Source: Mesorhizobium sp. WSM4904 (GTDB taxonomy: Bacteria; Pseudomonadota; Alphaproteobacteria; Rhizobiales; Rhizobiaceae). Taken from it: DNA of 64,000 nt. Below are positions 43,457 to 52,819 of this stretch, piece after piece. The notes below the pieces were generated by a model that saw only the letters and a list, made by a program, of their open reading frames with translations, made no database searches and was not told the DNA's origin. A program made the translations under genes and the position numbers. The stretch covers positions 2,241,001-2,305,000 of the forward strand of contig NZ_CP121354.1 in NCBI RefSeq assembly GCF_029674545.1, read 5' to 3'. Within the stretch, counting starts at the first letter, position 1; each line of letters begins with the position of its first letter.

Positions 43457-43852
43457 TCATGTGGTCGTCTGGATGATCAGCGTCAGCGTGCCGTCGCCAT
43501 CGATGTTGGCTGCGACGACCTGCGAGGAATTCAAACCGTTCGCCTGCAGGACCGATACCGCCTCGGGCGAGGCATCGATCGATTTCTGCAGCTTTGCCAG
43601 GTCCTTGGCGGTCGTCCTGGTGACCACGGCTTCCGCCTGTGCCTTCACTTCGGCGGGCAGATCCTCGATCGCCACCACCACGACATTGGTGAATTTCTGA
43701 CCGGAATTCTCCTGACCGGGTTGCGCCTGGTCCGGCGCAGGTTGCTGTGCAGGCGGCAAGGCCTGCGGCGGCTGCGGGTCCACACGCTGGGCCGAGACCG
43801 GCTGCGCCAGCGCCAGCGCTGAAAGCGTGAGGACCATCGTCAATGTCCGCAT
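43457..43852 (-). CDS. Small secreted hypothetical protein
   Basis: A 131-aa protein with a Sec signal (MRTLTMVLTLSALALAQPVS, cleavage after VSA), a Pro/Gln-rich linker, then a folded C-terminal part with NVVVVAIEDLPAEVKAQAEA and ANIDGDGTLTLIIQ. GGAAGGAAAG precedes the ATG at 43852; the longer open frame has no site. Probably periplasmic; I do not recognise a family. Confidence 0.7.
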   Translation of the reverse strand: MRTLTMVLTLSALALAQPVSAQRVDPQPPQALPPAQQPAPDQAQPGQENSGQKFTNVVVVAIEDLPAEVKAQAEAVVTRTTAKDLAKLQKSIDASPEAVSVLQANGLNSSQVVAANIDGDGTLTLIIQTTT

Positions 43853-43972
43853 CGTCTTTCCTTCCATGTCTCGAAGTCTCACGACACAACCCCTCTGCCG
43901 GACGATGGTTCCCGGCGGCAAGTCGGAGGCGAAGGCCGACGAAGCCGAACAGCCGCCCGCCGCCAATGGGGA

Positions 43973-45580
43973 TCAGGCGGCCAGCACCGACAGCGCCGCG
44001 GTCTGCAGGCGTTCGAACGCCGCAAAGCGCCTGTCGTGCCAGGCGGCAAGCGAGAGGTCGGGCGAATAGACCTCGCCCATTTCCGACATCGCCGACATGG
44101 CCGCGGGGAGGTCGGGATGGCGGCCGGCGGCGACGGCGCCGAGCATCGCCGAGCCGAGCAGCACCGGCTCTGGAGAGGTTGGCGCGTAGACCACCTTGCC
44201 GGTCGTGTCGGCGATGAGCTGCCGCACCAGCGGCCTTTGGCCGGCGCCGCCGCTGATGGCGATCGTGTCGATCTTGATGCCGCGGGCGCGCATTGCCTCC
44301 AGGATCTGCCGGGCGCCGTAGCCGAGGCCGCAAAGGCCGGCGAGATAGAGCGCGACGAGGCTGTCGGCGCCGGTTGCCATGTCCAGCCCGGCAATGAGCC
44401 CGCGCGCGTCGGGATTGGCCAGGGGGGCACGGTTGCCGAGAAATTCGGGAACGACGTGCAGGCCGCCGATCAGCCTGTCCGCCTTGGCCGCGCCACCATG
44501 GCGTTGCGCCTCCTGCGCCAGCCATTGGCTGAGGCTTTGGCCGTTTCGCGACGCAATCCCGGCGAGTTCGACCGCAGCGGGGTGCATGCCAACGAGGCGA
44601 TCGATGGCGGCGCCCGCCGCCGACTGGCCGCCTTCGTTCAGCCACAGGCCGGGCACCATGGCGGAGAAATAGGGACCCCACACGCCAGGCACGAAAGCCG
44701 CCTGCTCGGTCGTCGTCATGGTGCAGGCGGAAGTGCCGAAGACATAGGCCATGCGCGTCGTCACGCCGCCGGCGCCGCCGCGCGCGCCGACCGAGCCGAT
44801 GCCGCCGGCATGGGCGTCGATCATGCCGGCCGCGACCGGCGTTCCAGGCAGCAGGCCAAGCTCGGCCGCCGCCTCGTTCGTAAGGCCATTGGCGAGGGCG
44901 CTTCCGGGCGCCACGATCTCGGTGCCGATCCGCGCGAATTTCTCGTCCGCAAGCGCGCCCAGCCCTGCTTTCCGGAAATAGGCGTCGTCCCAGCGCGCCT
45001 CATGCGCGAGATAGGTCCATTTGCAGGTCACCGTGCAGGTCGAGCGCGCCAGGCTGCCGGTCGCCCGCCAGGTGAGGAAATCGGCAAGGTCCATGAACTG
45101 CCAGGCGTCAGCGAAAGTCCGCGGCATGTTCTCGGCGAGCCACAAGAGTTTCGGCGTCTCCATCTCGGGCGAGATGGTGCCGCCGACATAGCGCAGCACG
45201 CCCTCGCCGGTGTCGTTGATGCGGCGCGCCTGCTCGGTGGCGCGGTGGTCCATCCAGACGATGATGTTGCGGTCGGGATCGCCCGACGGGCTCACCGTCA
45301 GCGGCGCGCCGCCCAGCCCGAGAACGACAAGCGAGCAGGTCGCGTCGAAGCCGACGCCGTGCACCGACCGGGCCGAAATGCCGGCAAGCGACACGGCCTC
45401 GCGGACGGTGGCCGCAACCGCCCGCCATATGTCGTTGCTCGATTGCTCGACGATATGGCCTTCGGCATGCCAGATGGCGATGTCGGCCTTGGCGGATGCA
45501 AGCAGCACGCCTTGTTCGTCGAAGACGCCCGCGCGGGCACTGCCGGTGCCGATGTCGATGCCGATGAAATGGCTGCCCAT
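43973..45580 (-). CDS. FGGY-family pentulose kinase (probable D-ribulokinase)
   Basis: A 535-aa kinase of the FGGY type. It starts FIGIDIGTGSARAGVFDEQG, has WMDHRATEQARRIN and GMIDAHAGGIGSVGARGG, and the FGGY signature region near GAGQRPLVRQLIAD. The length and DHRA motif fit the ribulo-/xylulokinase-related FGGY branch that phosphorylates D-ribulose. It lies 32 bp downstream of an SDR resembling ribitol 2-dehydrogenase; together they would convert ribitol to ribulose and ribulose phosphate. Substrate assignment is inference. Confidence 0.88.
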   Translation of the reverse strand: MGSHFIGIDIGTGSARAGVFDEQGVLLASAKADIAIWHAEGHIVEQSSNDIWRAVAATVREAVSLAGISARSVHGVGFDATCSLVVLGLGGAPLTVSPSGDPDRNIIVWMDHRATEQARRINDTGEGVLRYVGGTISPEMETPKLLWLAENMPRTFADAWQFMDLADFLTWRATGSLARSTCTVTCKWTYLAHEARWDDAYFRKAGLGALADEKFARIGTEIVAPGSALANGLTNEAAAELGLLPGTPVAAGMIDAHAGGIGSVGARGGAGGVTTRMAYVFGTSACTMTTTEQAAFVPGVWGPYFSAMVPGLWLNEGGQSAAGAAIDRLVGMHPAAVELAGIASRNGQSLSQWLAQEAQRHGGAAKADRLIGGLHVVPEFLGNRAPLANPDARGLIAGLDMATGADSLVALYLAGLCGLGYGARQILEAMRARGIKIDTIAISGGAGQRPLVRQLIADTTGKVVYAPTSPEPVLLGSAMLGAVAAGRHPDLPAAMSAMSEMGEVYSPDLSLAAWHDRRFAAFERLQTAALSVLAA

Positions 45581-45612
45581 GACTTCAGATCCTTCGCCCG
45601 ATCCAACCGTTT

Positions 45613-46341
45613 CTATAGGTCATTGCTTTGCGGCAGGATGACAAGGTCGCGAATGGTGATGTTGCGCGGCCTGGTCAGCATGAACATAACGGCTTCCGCC
45701 ACCTCGACCGGCTGCATCAGGCCGCCGGCGGCGAGTTCCTGCTCGAGCTTGTCCTTCGGCCAGTCCTTGATGAGCGCGGTGACCACCGGACCGGGCGCGA
45801 CGGCGCCGACACGCAGGCCGTATTTGGCGACCTGTCGACGGACGGTGTGGACGAAGGCCTGCACGGCGTGCTTGGAGGCGGTGTAGATCGGCTCCCAGAC
45901 GACCGGCACCAGCCCGGCGATCGAACTGGTCATGACGATGTCGCCCGTCTTGCGTTCGACCATATGCGGCAGCACGGCGCGGATGGAGCGGAAGGTGGCG
46001 TTGATGTTGAGGTTCAGCATGCGGTCCCAGGCATCGGGGTCGCCGCTCACCACCTCGCCGCCGATATAGGCGCCGGCATTGGCGTGGAAGATGTCGAGCC
46101 GGCCGGCGCGATCGAGGATCTGAGGCATCATGCGGGCGGCATCGGCGGCATCCGTCAGATCGACCCGCAACGGGACCGCCGCCGGGCCAAGCTCCTCGCA
46201 GACGGCATGCACCGCCTCTTCGTCGCGGTCGACCAACACCACGCGCGCGCCCTCCGAAACCATCATGCGGGCGCATTCGAGCCCGATGCCTGAGGCGGCG
46301 CCGGTGACCGCGGCGACCTTGTCGATCAGTTTCTGAGCCAT
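45613..46341 (-). CDS. SDR-family polyol dehydrogenase, probable ribitol 2-dehydrogenase
   Basis: A 242-aa SDR with cofactor motif TGAASGIG (13-20), NAG (88-90) and catalytic S140, Y153 and K157. The aspartate D38 after the second strand (VVLVDRDEE) indicates NAD preference. Its placement before an FGGY kinase and after an AraC regulator, with a ribose-type transporter nearby, suggests ribitol or another pentitol as substrate. Confidence 0.88.
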   Translation of the reverse strand: MAQKLIDKVAAVTGAASGIGLECARMMVSEGARVVLVDRDEEAVHAVCEELGPAAVPLRVDLTDAADAARMMPQILDRAGRLDIFHANAGAYIGGEVVSGDPDAWDRMLNLNINATFRSIRAVLPHMVERKTGDIVMTSSIAGLVPVVWEPIYTASKHAVQAFVHTVRRQVAKYGLRVGAVAPGPVVTALIKDWPKDKLEQELAAGGLMQPVEVAEAVMFMLTRPRNITIRDLVILPQSNDL

Positions 46342-46459
46342 GGGGTCCTCATGTTCCTATCGTCTTGCCGTTTCAGTTCGCACGCAGCCAATGCTTCGCC
46401 TGGCCGGGATTGGCTTGCCCCAACCGCGTCTCGATGCCGATGTTGCCGTGTCGGCCGCC

Positions 46460-47344
46460 TTAAGCCGCTTTCGCCAGGTTGATGTTGTGCAGTGTCAGCC
46501 GCCGGAAATGCGAAGGCGTCATGCCCTTTTCGGCGAGGAACTGCCGGTTGAAGTTGGAAAGGGTGTTGTAGCCGACCTCGAAACAGATGCTGGTGATCGA
46601 GGCCTGCTCGTCGCTCATCAGCATCTGGCAGGCCAGGTTGATGCGCAGCCGCTTCACATACTGCACCAGCGTCATGCCGGTGTGTTGGCGGAAGGAGCGG
46701 GAAAAGACGCTGGGCGACTGGCCGGCGATGGCGGCAAGGTCCGTCTCGCTGAAGGGCTGGGTCAGGTTCTCGCGCAGATAGGCCAGCGCCTTGTTGATGC
46801 CGGCAGACATGTAGCCGGACGGGTCCGGCAGGTAGCTCGCGCTGGCCAGCATGCGCGCGCCTTCGGCACGGCTGAGCAGGCCCATCATCATCATGAACAG
46901 CTCGATGCGGCGCACGCCTTGGGAATTCATGATTTCTTCCATCAGCGGAGCGATCTGTCGGCTGGTCTGCCGGCTGAAAAGCACGCCGCGGCGCGAGGCT
47001 TCGAGCACCGGCGTCAGGGCGGCGAGCTCGGGGAAGGTGTTGATGGCGCCGTCGATGAAGCCCTCATTGAACTGGATGATGCGGCAGCGCAGCGGCACCG
47101 TCGCATCCTTGGGCACGTCGCTCACCCAGTTGTGCGGCAGGTTGGGGCCGGCCAGCACCAGATTGCCCGGTTCGAACTCGCCGATGAAGTCGCCGACGAA
47201 ATAGCGGCCGCGCGTGGCGACGATGAGATGCAGTTCGTATTCCGGATGGAAATGCCAGCGCACGGTGCGGAACGGATAGCCGTGCGACCAGGCGGTGAAC
47301 GATTCGCCGGGCCTGATCTGCACAACCTCGAGATCAGGTTTCAT
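46460..47344 (-). CDS. AraC-family transcriptional regulator
   Basis: A 294-aa regulator: N-terminal cupin sensor (SHGYPFRTVRWHFHPEYELH, then GRYFVGDFIG) and two C-terminal helix-turn-helix motifs (FSETDLAAIAGQSPSVFSRS; ITSICFEVGYNTLSNFNRQF). GAGGAGGAAC precedes the ATG. It heads the AraC-SDR-kinase unit and faces, by position, the neighbouring ABC operon. The bipartite elements at 47445 and 51348 are probable binding sites. Confidence 0.93.
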   Translation of the reverse strand: MKPDLEVVQIRPGESFTAWSHGYPFRTVRWHFHPEYELHLIVATRGRYFVGDFIGEFEPGNLVLAGPNLPHNWVSDVPKDATVPLRCRIIQFNEGFIDGAINTFPELAALTPVLEASRRGVLFSRQTSRQIAPLMEEIMNSQGVRRIELFMMMMGLLSRAEGARMLASASYLPDPSGYMSAGINKALAYLRENLTQPFSETDLAAIAGQSPSVFSRSFRQHTGMTLVQYVKRLRINLACQMLMSDEQASITSICFEVGYNTLSNFNRQFLAEKGMTPSHFRRLTLHNINLAKAA

Positions 47345-47444
47345 CGCTGTTCCTCCTCGAAGCCTTCAACGTCATCGCCCTCATCGATGCGTTATTTGTC
47401 ATCGGCCTCATGCCAGCCAAACTACTGAGCCGACAAAACCGGCG

Positions 47445-47481
47445 CCACCATGTTCCCATCCGATCATTGGTACTTTTTTGA
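47445..47481 (-). promoter_or_regulatory. Bipartite element copy 1, upstream of the araC-SDR-kinase unit
   Basis: CCACCATGTTCC (47445-47456), 13 bp, then GTACTTTTTTGA (47470-47481). On the transcribed side it lies 101-137 bp upstream of the AraC gene start. The same two blocks at the same spacing occur at 51348-51384. Confidence 0.65.
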
Positions 47482-47515
47482 CTATACTGAGCCTCCACGA
47501 CTCCGGCTCCAGCAT

Positions 47516-48466
47516 TCAGACGACGCCGCGCTCCTCGCTTCTGATGCGGAAGGCGTCGACGGCGATGGCGAGCAGGATCATCGCGCCGCCGATCATCTGG
47601 ATGTAGTAGGCCGAGACGTTGATGAGCTGCAGGCCGGTCTGGATGACGGTGATGAGCAGCGTGCCGCCGAGCATGCCGACGACACGGCCGCGGCCGCCGA
47701 AAAGCGAGACGCCGCCGATGACGGGTGCGGCCACGGCGTAAAGCAGCGTCGTGCTGCCGACGGTGACGCTGACGCCGCCGAGATAGGAGGTGTAGAGGAA
47801 GCCGGCCACTCCGGCGAGAAAGCCGGAAGCGGTGAAGGCGCCGAGCCTCGCTCGCTTGACGTTGATGCCGGCGGCATTGGCGGCACGGCGATTGCCGCCG
47901 GTGGCATAGAGGTTCCGGCCCCAGGCGGAATAGGCAAGCACGACATGCGCCAGCAGATAGGCGACGAAGAGGGCGATCGGCATCACCGGCCAGTTGCCGA
48001 CGGTGGCGCTGCCTATGTAGCTGTAGCCCTCGTCGGTGACGACCATGGTGCGGGCCTGAGTGGCGCCGAGCACCGCGCCCTGCAGGAAAAGCCCCATCGC
48101 CAGCGTCGCGATCAGCGAGTTCATGCGCAGATAGGCGACGAAATAGCCGTTGAGCAGGCCGACGAGGACACCGGCAGCGACGGTGACGAGCACGGCCAGC
48201 GTCCAGTGGACGCCGAACTGCTGCATGGCGTAGGCGCCGACCATGCTCGAAAAGACGAGATTGCCGACCACCGACAGATCGATCTCGCCGATCAGAAGCG
48301 TGAAGGAAACCGCAAGCACAAGGACGCCGAGCGTTGTCGCCTGCACCAGCACATTCTGCAGATTGCCTTCCGAGAGGAAGAACGGATTGAGAAAGCCGGC
48401 GAGGATGCTGAACACGACTATCAGGATCCAGACCACATTGTCGAGAAGGAATTTCTTGCTGGCCAT
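47516..48466 (-). CDS. Ribose-type sugar ABC transporter permease
   Basis: A 316-aa RbsC-like permease with eight to ten hydrophobic segments and the motifs LLIGEIDLSVVGNLVFSSM and VIGGVSLFGGRGR. It is the last gene of the binding protein-ATPase-permease operon. A single permease is present, so the channel is presumably a homodimer. Confidence 0.93.
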   Translation of the reverse strand: MASKKFLLDNVVWILIVVFSILAGFLNPFFLSEGNLQNVLVQATTLGVLVLAVSFTLLIGEIDLSVVGNLVFSSMVGAYAMQQFGVHWTLAVLVTVAAGVLVGLLNGYFVAYLRMNSLIATLAMGLFLQGAVLGATQARTMVVTDEGYSYIGSATVGNWPVMPIALFVAYLLAHVVLAYSAWGRNLYATGGNRRAANAAGINVKRARLGAFTASGFLAGVAGFLYTSYLGGVSVTVGSTTLLYAVAAPVIGGVSLFGGRGRVVGMLGGTLLITVIQTGLQLINVSAYYIQMIGGAMILLAIAVDAFRIRSEERGVV

Positions 48467-48489
48467 TTTGGAGCCTTACCTCAAAACTC

Positions 48490-50010
48490 TCATCGCGCCG
48501 TTCTCGCTTCGGCGATCGCGTCGATGGTTATCTCGGCGCGCTGCAGCGTGCGCGCGATACGGCCCTTGGAAAAGATCACCACGCGGTCGACGAGGCGCTG
48601 CATCTCTTCCGGGTCCTGCGCCAGCAGCAGCACGCTGACGCCGTTCCTCGTCGCGTCGTCGATCAGGCGGTGGATCTGTTCCTTGGCGGCGACGTCGACG
48701 CCGACGGTCGGCTCATCGAGCAGAAGCAGCTTTGGCTTGCGTTCCAGCAGCCGGCCTAGCATCACCTTTTGCTGGTTGCCGCCGGACAGCTCGCCGATCT
48801 CCTGGCCGCCGCTGCCCATGACGATATCCATGGCGCCGCGCGCCTCGCGCATGCGGCGGTTCATGTCCGATCCGCTGACCAGCCAGCCGAGCGACCGCGG
48901 CCAATTGCCGAGGTTGAGGTTCTCCGTCACCGACATCGAGCCGACCAGGCCCTCGCCGATGCGGTCGTGGGTGAGGTAGGCGACGCCGGATTCGAGGCTC
49001 TGCCCCGGCGAGCCGAGACGCAGTGCGCGGCCATCGATGACGACGCTGCCGGCTTCGACCGGCAGCAGGCCACCCAGCGCCCGCATCAGTTCCTGCGGTC
49101 CTTCGCCGAGCAGACCGACAAGGCCGACGATCTCGCCATGGCCTATCGTCAGATCGACCGGCCCGCCGCCGGGAAAGCAAAGTCCGCTGAGCGCGATGGC
49201 GGCGGGGTGATCCTCTCGGCTGCGGTGGAATTCGGCGACGTCGGCGCCGGTGATGACGCGCGCCATGGCATCGGCCGACAGTGCCGCCGCCTTGCCACTG
49301 GCGGTGACCTTGCCGTCGCGCAGCACCGTGTATTCCGAACAGAGCTGACGCACCTCGTCATTGTGGTGCGAGATGTAGATGAAGGACGTGCCCCTTTCGG
49401 TGAGGCTTTCGACCCATTCGAGAAGATGCAGCCGTTCGGCCGCGGCGAGGCCCGCCGTCGGCTCGTCGAGGATGATCAGCGAGGCTTCGGCCGCGACCGC
49501 CTTGATGATGGCGAGCCTTCGCCTGTCGCTGGCGCCGAGGTCGCCGGCGCGCCGCCTCGGGTTGACCGGCATGCCGTGGCTCTCGAGCAGGCGCGCCGCC
49601 AGGCGGTGAAGCGCCGGCCAGTCGGTCAGGCCGAAGCGCGTAGGCAAATCGGGCAGCAGAAGGTTCTCGCCGATCGAGAGGTCCTCGAAGATCTCGGAAT
49701 GCTGGGACAGAAGATGGAGCCCACGCTTCTTGCGGGCGGTCAGCGGCAAGGCCGATACGTCCTCGCCGTTGAGCAGGATGGTGCCGCTGTCATGGCGCAG
49801 CAGGCCGGCGATGATGTTGGACAGCGTCGACTTGCCGGCGCCGTTCTTGCCAAGCAGGCCGTGGATCGCGCCGCGCGACACGCTCAGCGAGACGCCGTCC
49901 AACACTGCAAGCGGGCCGAAGCGCTTGAAGACGTTGTCGACGGTCAAGACGGCACCGGCGCTGTCCGGCGCAAGACTATCGGGCACGATCGTGCCTTCGG
50001 CGACATTCAT
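48490..50010 (-). CDS. Ribose-type sugar ABC transporter ATP-binding protein (tandem NBD)
   Basis: A 506-aa RbsA-like ATPase. NBD1 has Walker A GKNGAGKST and Walker B LIILDEPTAGL, but its signature is degenerate (DLGASDRRRLAI in place of LSGGxxQ). NBD2 lacks a normal P-loop (GLLGEGPQE) but has LSGGNQQKV and LLLLDEPTVGVDV. It lies 23 bp upstream of the permease gene and 73 bp downstream of the binding-protein gene. Confidence 0.93.
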   Translation of the reverse strand: MNVAEGTIVPDSLAPDSAGAVLTVDNVFKRFGPLAVLDGVSLSVSRGAIHGLLGKNGAGKSTLSNIIAGLLRHDSGTILLNGEDVSALPLTARKKRGLHLLSQHSEIFEDLSIGENLLLPDLPTRFGLTDWPALHRLAARLLESHGMPVNPRRRAGDLGASDRRRLAIIKAVAAEASLIILDEPTAGLAAAERLHLLEWVESLTERGTSFIYISHHNDEVRQLCSEYTVLRDGKVTASGKAAALSADAMARVITGADVAEFHRSREDHPAAIALSGLCFPGGGPVDLTIGHGEIVGLVGLLGEGPQELMRALGGLLPVEAGSVVIDGRALRLGSPGQSLESGVAYLTHDRIGEGLVGSMSVTENLNLGNWPRSLGWLVSGSDMNRRMREARGAMDIVMGSGGQEIGELSGGNQQKVMLGRLLERKPKLLLLDEPTVGVDVAAKEQIHRLIDDATRNGVSVLLLAQDPEEMQRLVDRVVIFSKGRIARTLQRAEITIDAIAEARTAR

Positions 50011-50083
50011 CTGGATAACCGGTAATTCCGAAATGGGGTGAGAACGCGACGGCGCGTTCCCACCAGTCTCGTCGGTTGCGATC

Positions 50084-51196
50084 TCAGCCGGCGTTCTGCT
50101 GCATCTTCCACACCTGGGTCACGACATTGGCCCAGTGGCGCGGGTCGTCGGCGTTTTCCTTGGTGAGGAAGTAGGGCGGGATGGTGAGCAGCGGGCCGGA
50201 CGGGCTGTCGGCGATGGTGCCCTTCTCCCAGAAATACTTCTTGTTCTCGTAAGGCCCGGTCGGGACCGGCTTGCCCTTCAGCGTGTACTCTTCCAGCAGA
50301 TCGACGACGATCTCGACATAGGCGATCGGGTCCTGCGCGATATCGGCGTCGATCTCGCCGGCCTTCACCCATTCCAGCGCGTTCGGCGAGGCATCGATGC
50401 TGGTCAGGATGATGTGCTTCTCGTGACCGACCGGGAACAGCCGCTGCTGCGTTTCGAGCGCCTTGCGCGCATCGACGACGAAGATGTCGGTGGGCATGTG
50501 GATGGCGTCGAGGTCCGGCCGTTCGCGCAGCGTCGCCGAGACCACGGCAAGCGCCTGCTCATGCTGGTTGTTCTGCGGCCGCGAGATGATCTCGATGTTG
50601 GGGTATTTGCTCTTCAGCGTGTCCTCGAAACCATCCTTGCGGTCGCGCAGCGCGACCGCCGTCAGCGAGCCGTAGTTGTTGAGCACGCTGCCCTTCGGCG
50701 AACCGTATTTCTTGGTGAGCAACTCGGCGGTCTTCTCGGCCGCCATGACGCCCGACTGCTTGTTGTCGAAGGTGACGGAGGCCGCCACCTCGCCGCCGGT
50801 GAGCACGGTGTCGACCATGCCGAGCGGCACGCCGAGCGACTTCGCCTTCTTGCTCAGCGGGATGAGCAGCTCCGAATCCAGCGCGTCGGAAATGAGGTAG
50901 CGCGGCTTCTGCAGGAGAAGGCTGTTCCAGTCGTTCACCTGCGCGTTGGCATCGCCGTTGGCGTCCTTGCCGACGAATTCCAGGCCGAGGCTCTCGACCT
51001 TGCGCTTCAGCGCCTCCTGCAGCACGACGAAGAAGAAGAAGCCGAGATAGCCCGTCTCCCAGGCCACGACCTTGGATGCCGCACCTTGCGCCGCGGCGCG
51101 CTCGCCTCCCGCCAGCAGCAGGCCGCCGGCAGCGGCTGCCGCGCCCTGCAAAAGCGCGCGGCGGTTCATCGTAAAGCTGTTGGTTTCGGAACCCAT
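50084..51196 (-). CDS. Sugar ABC transporter substrate-binding protein (RbsB-like, probable Tat export)
   Basis: A 370-aa periplasmic-binding-protein I fold. The N-terminus NRRALLQGAAAAAGGLLLAG is a twin-arginine signal, cleavage likely after ERAAA. The body has YLGFFFFVVLQEALKRKV, RPQNNQHEQALAVVS and LTSIDASPNALEWVKAG, typical of ribose-type binding proteins. The ATG at 51196 follows GGGAGCG. First gene of the transport operon; the bipartite element lies 152-188 bp upstream. Confidence 0.92.
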   Translation of the reverse strand: MGSETNSFTMNRRALLQGAAAAAGGLLLAGGERAAAQGAASKVVAWETGYLGFFFFVVLQEALKRKVESLGLEFVGKDANGDANAQVNDWNSLLLQKPRYLISDALDSELLIPLSKKAKSLGVPLGMVDTVLTGGEVAASVTFDNKQSGVMAAEKTAELLTKKYGSPKGSVLNNYGSLTAVALRDRKDGFEDTLKSKYPNIEIISRPQNNQHEQALAVVSATLRERPDLDAIHMPTDIFVVDARKALETQQRLFPVGHEKHIILTSIDASPNALEWVKAGEIDADIAQDPIAYVEIVVDLLEEYTLKGKPVPTGPYENKKYFWEKGTIADSPSGPLLTIPPYFLTKENADDPRHWANVVTQVWKMQQNAG

Positions 51197-51347
51197 GTCT
51201 CGCTCCCTAGAATGGTTGGAATCCTTTGCCGGCGCGGCTTTTCCACCAAGCCGCCCGGCGGGCACGCAGCCCCAGACATCTCCCGGAACGTCTCCTCCCC
51301 CGGTGATCCGATGTCGATTTCAGGCTAGGCGCGCGCTGTCCGGCCAG

Positions 51348-51384
51348 CCACCACGTTCCGGGGCGGGTGTTAGTACTTTTTTGA
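51348..51384 (-). promoter_or_regulatory. Bipartite element copy 2, upstream of the pentitol ABC operon
   Basis: CCACCACGTTCC (51348-51359), 13 bp, then GTACTTTTTTGA (51373-51384). It has the same orientation relative to its operon as the copy at 47445-47481. The second block is identical in all 12 bases and the first differs by one base. Confidence 0.65.
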
Positions 51385-51572
51385 TTCCACTCGAAAAAGA
51401 CGATGCTGCGGCTGCGCCGTCGTTCCCGGAAAGTGAAGGGCTGGACTGCCGGCGCGTGGCGCGGCGAGTCAAAAATGTATGTGTCGCGGAAAGTGCAATC
51501 GGTAGCCTGCGCCGCGCGCTGCGGCTATCTGTGTTCGCGCGGGCTACGCCGAAAATCGAAGGGATGGAGAAG

Positions 51573-52766
51573 ATGCAAAATTGGATCGGAACTTGGAGCG
51601 CCAGCCCGATGAATGTATGGCCTGGGGACGCCGTGCTCTACGGCTTCCATCAGCAGACGGTGCGCCAAGTGTTGCGCGTCAGCAAGGGCGGCGAGAGGTT
51701 GCGATTGAGGCTGTCCAACGAATATGGCGCCTCGCCGATTCGGATCGGTGCCGCCACCGTGGCGCTTGCCGCGAAAGACGGTGCCGTCGACGCCGCCAGC
51801 ATCCGTCAAGCGACATTCGGCGGTGAGAGGCGAACCGATCTCGCGCCCGGCGCCCCGCTGCTCAGCGATCCGATCGAGCTCAAGGTTCCGGATCTCGGGC
51901 AGATCGCGATCAGCCTCTATTTCCCCGGCTTCGCGCCGATCGAGACCTACCACTATGAGGCGCAGCAGACGGCCTATATCTCCGAGTTCGGCAATTTCGC
52001 CGACGCGCCCGAACTGCCTGTGCAGCAGACCTCGACCAGCCGCTATTTCCTCAGCGCCGTCATGGTCGAGAGCGGGCCGGGCAGTGGCTCGCTGGTTTGT
52101 CTTGGCGATTCCATCACCGACGGCTTCGGCTCGACCGTCGACGGCAATGCGCGCTGGCCGGACCGGCTGGCGGAGCGGCTCGCGAAAAGCGGCCGGCTGT
52201 CAGGCATTGGCGTCCTCAACCAGGGGATCGGCGGCAACCGCGTGCTTGTCAGCCGCGCCCGCGGCGCCAATGCGCTCGCCCGCTTCGACCGCGACGTGTT
52301 GAGCTTTCCCAACGTCAAATGGATTTCGGTGCTGGAGGGCATCAACGATATCGGCTGGCCGGAAACCATGCTCGCCGGAGGCCAAGAGGCCGTGGCCGTC
52401 GAAAGCCTCATTTCAGCCTACCGGCAGATTATCGCACGCGCCCGCCTCAGCGGCATCAAGGTGCTGCTCGGCACGCTGCCGCCCTTCGGCGGCGCGTTCG
52501 AAGGCCAGCCGCTAAGGACCTTCTATTCTGCGTCCAAGGAGCGCGACCGCCAGGCGGTCAACGCCTGGGTCAGGACATCGGGCGAAGCCGATGCGGTCGT
52601 CGATTTCGAGCGCGCGCTGGCCGATCCCGCCGACCGGACCAGGCTGCTCCCCGCCCTCGATTGCGGCGACGGCCTGCATCCGTCCGACGACGGCTACGCC
52701 GAAATGGCCAAGGTGTTCGAGAAAGCTTTCGAGGGATTGCTCGCTGGCCAGCTGGCTCCGAAATGA
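51573..52766 (+). CDS. SGNH/GDSL-family hydrolase
   Basis: A 397-aa esterase-type protein. An N-terminal beta-rich domain (residues 1 to about 165) is followed by an SGNH hydrolase: block I VCLGDSITDGFG with the nucleophile Ser, block II NQGIGGNRV, block III EGINDIG, and block V DGLHPSDDGY with catalytic Asp and His. The start is taken at ATG 51573 with a GGAGA site; ATG 51564 is an alternative. No signal peptide is seen, so it is probably cytoplasmic. Such enzymes remove acyl groups from sugars or lipids. It is divergent from the pentitol transporter operon. Confidence 0.9.
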   Translation: MQNWIGTWSASPMNVWPGDAVLYGFHQQTVRQVLRVSKGGERLRLRLSNEYGASPIRIGAATVALAAKDGAVDAASIRQATFGGERRTDLAPGAPLLSDPIELKVPDLGQIAISLYFPGFAPIETYHYEAQQTAYISEFGNFADAPELPVQQTSTSRYFLSAVMVESGPGSGSLVCLGDSITDGFGSTVDGNARWPDRLAERLAKSGRLSGIGVLNQGIGGNRVLVSRARGANALARFDRDVLSFPNVKWISVLEGINDIGWPETMLAGGQEAVAVESLISAYRQIIARARLSGIKVLLGTLPPFGGAFEGQPLRTFYSASKERDRQAVNAWVRTSGEADAVVDFERALADPADRTRLLPALDCGDGLHPSDDGYAEMAKVFEKAFEGLLAGQLAPK

Positions 52767-52819
52767 CGGCGGAGGGAGCGCGTTCTGGTTCAGCGAGCTT
52801 CCGCCGCCGTACGGGCCAA

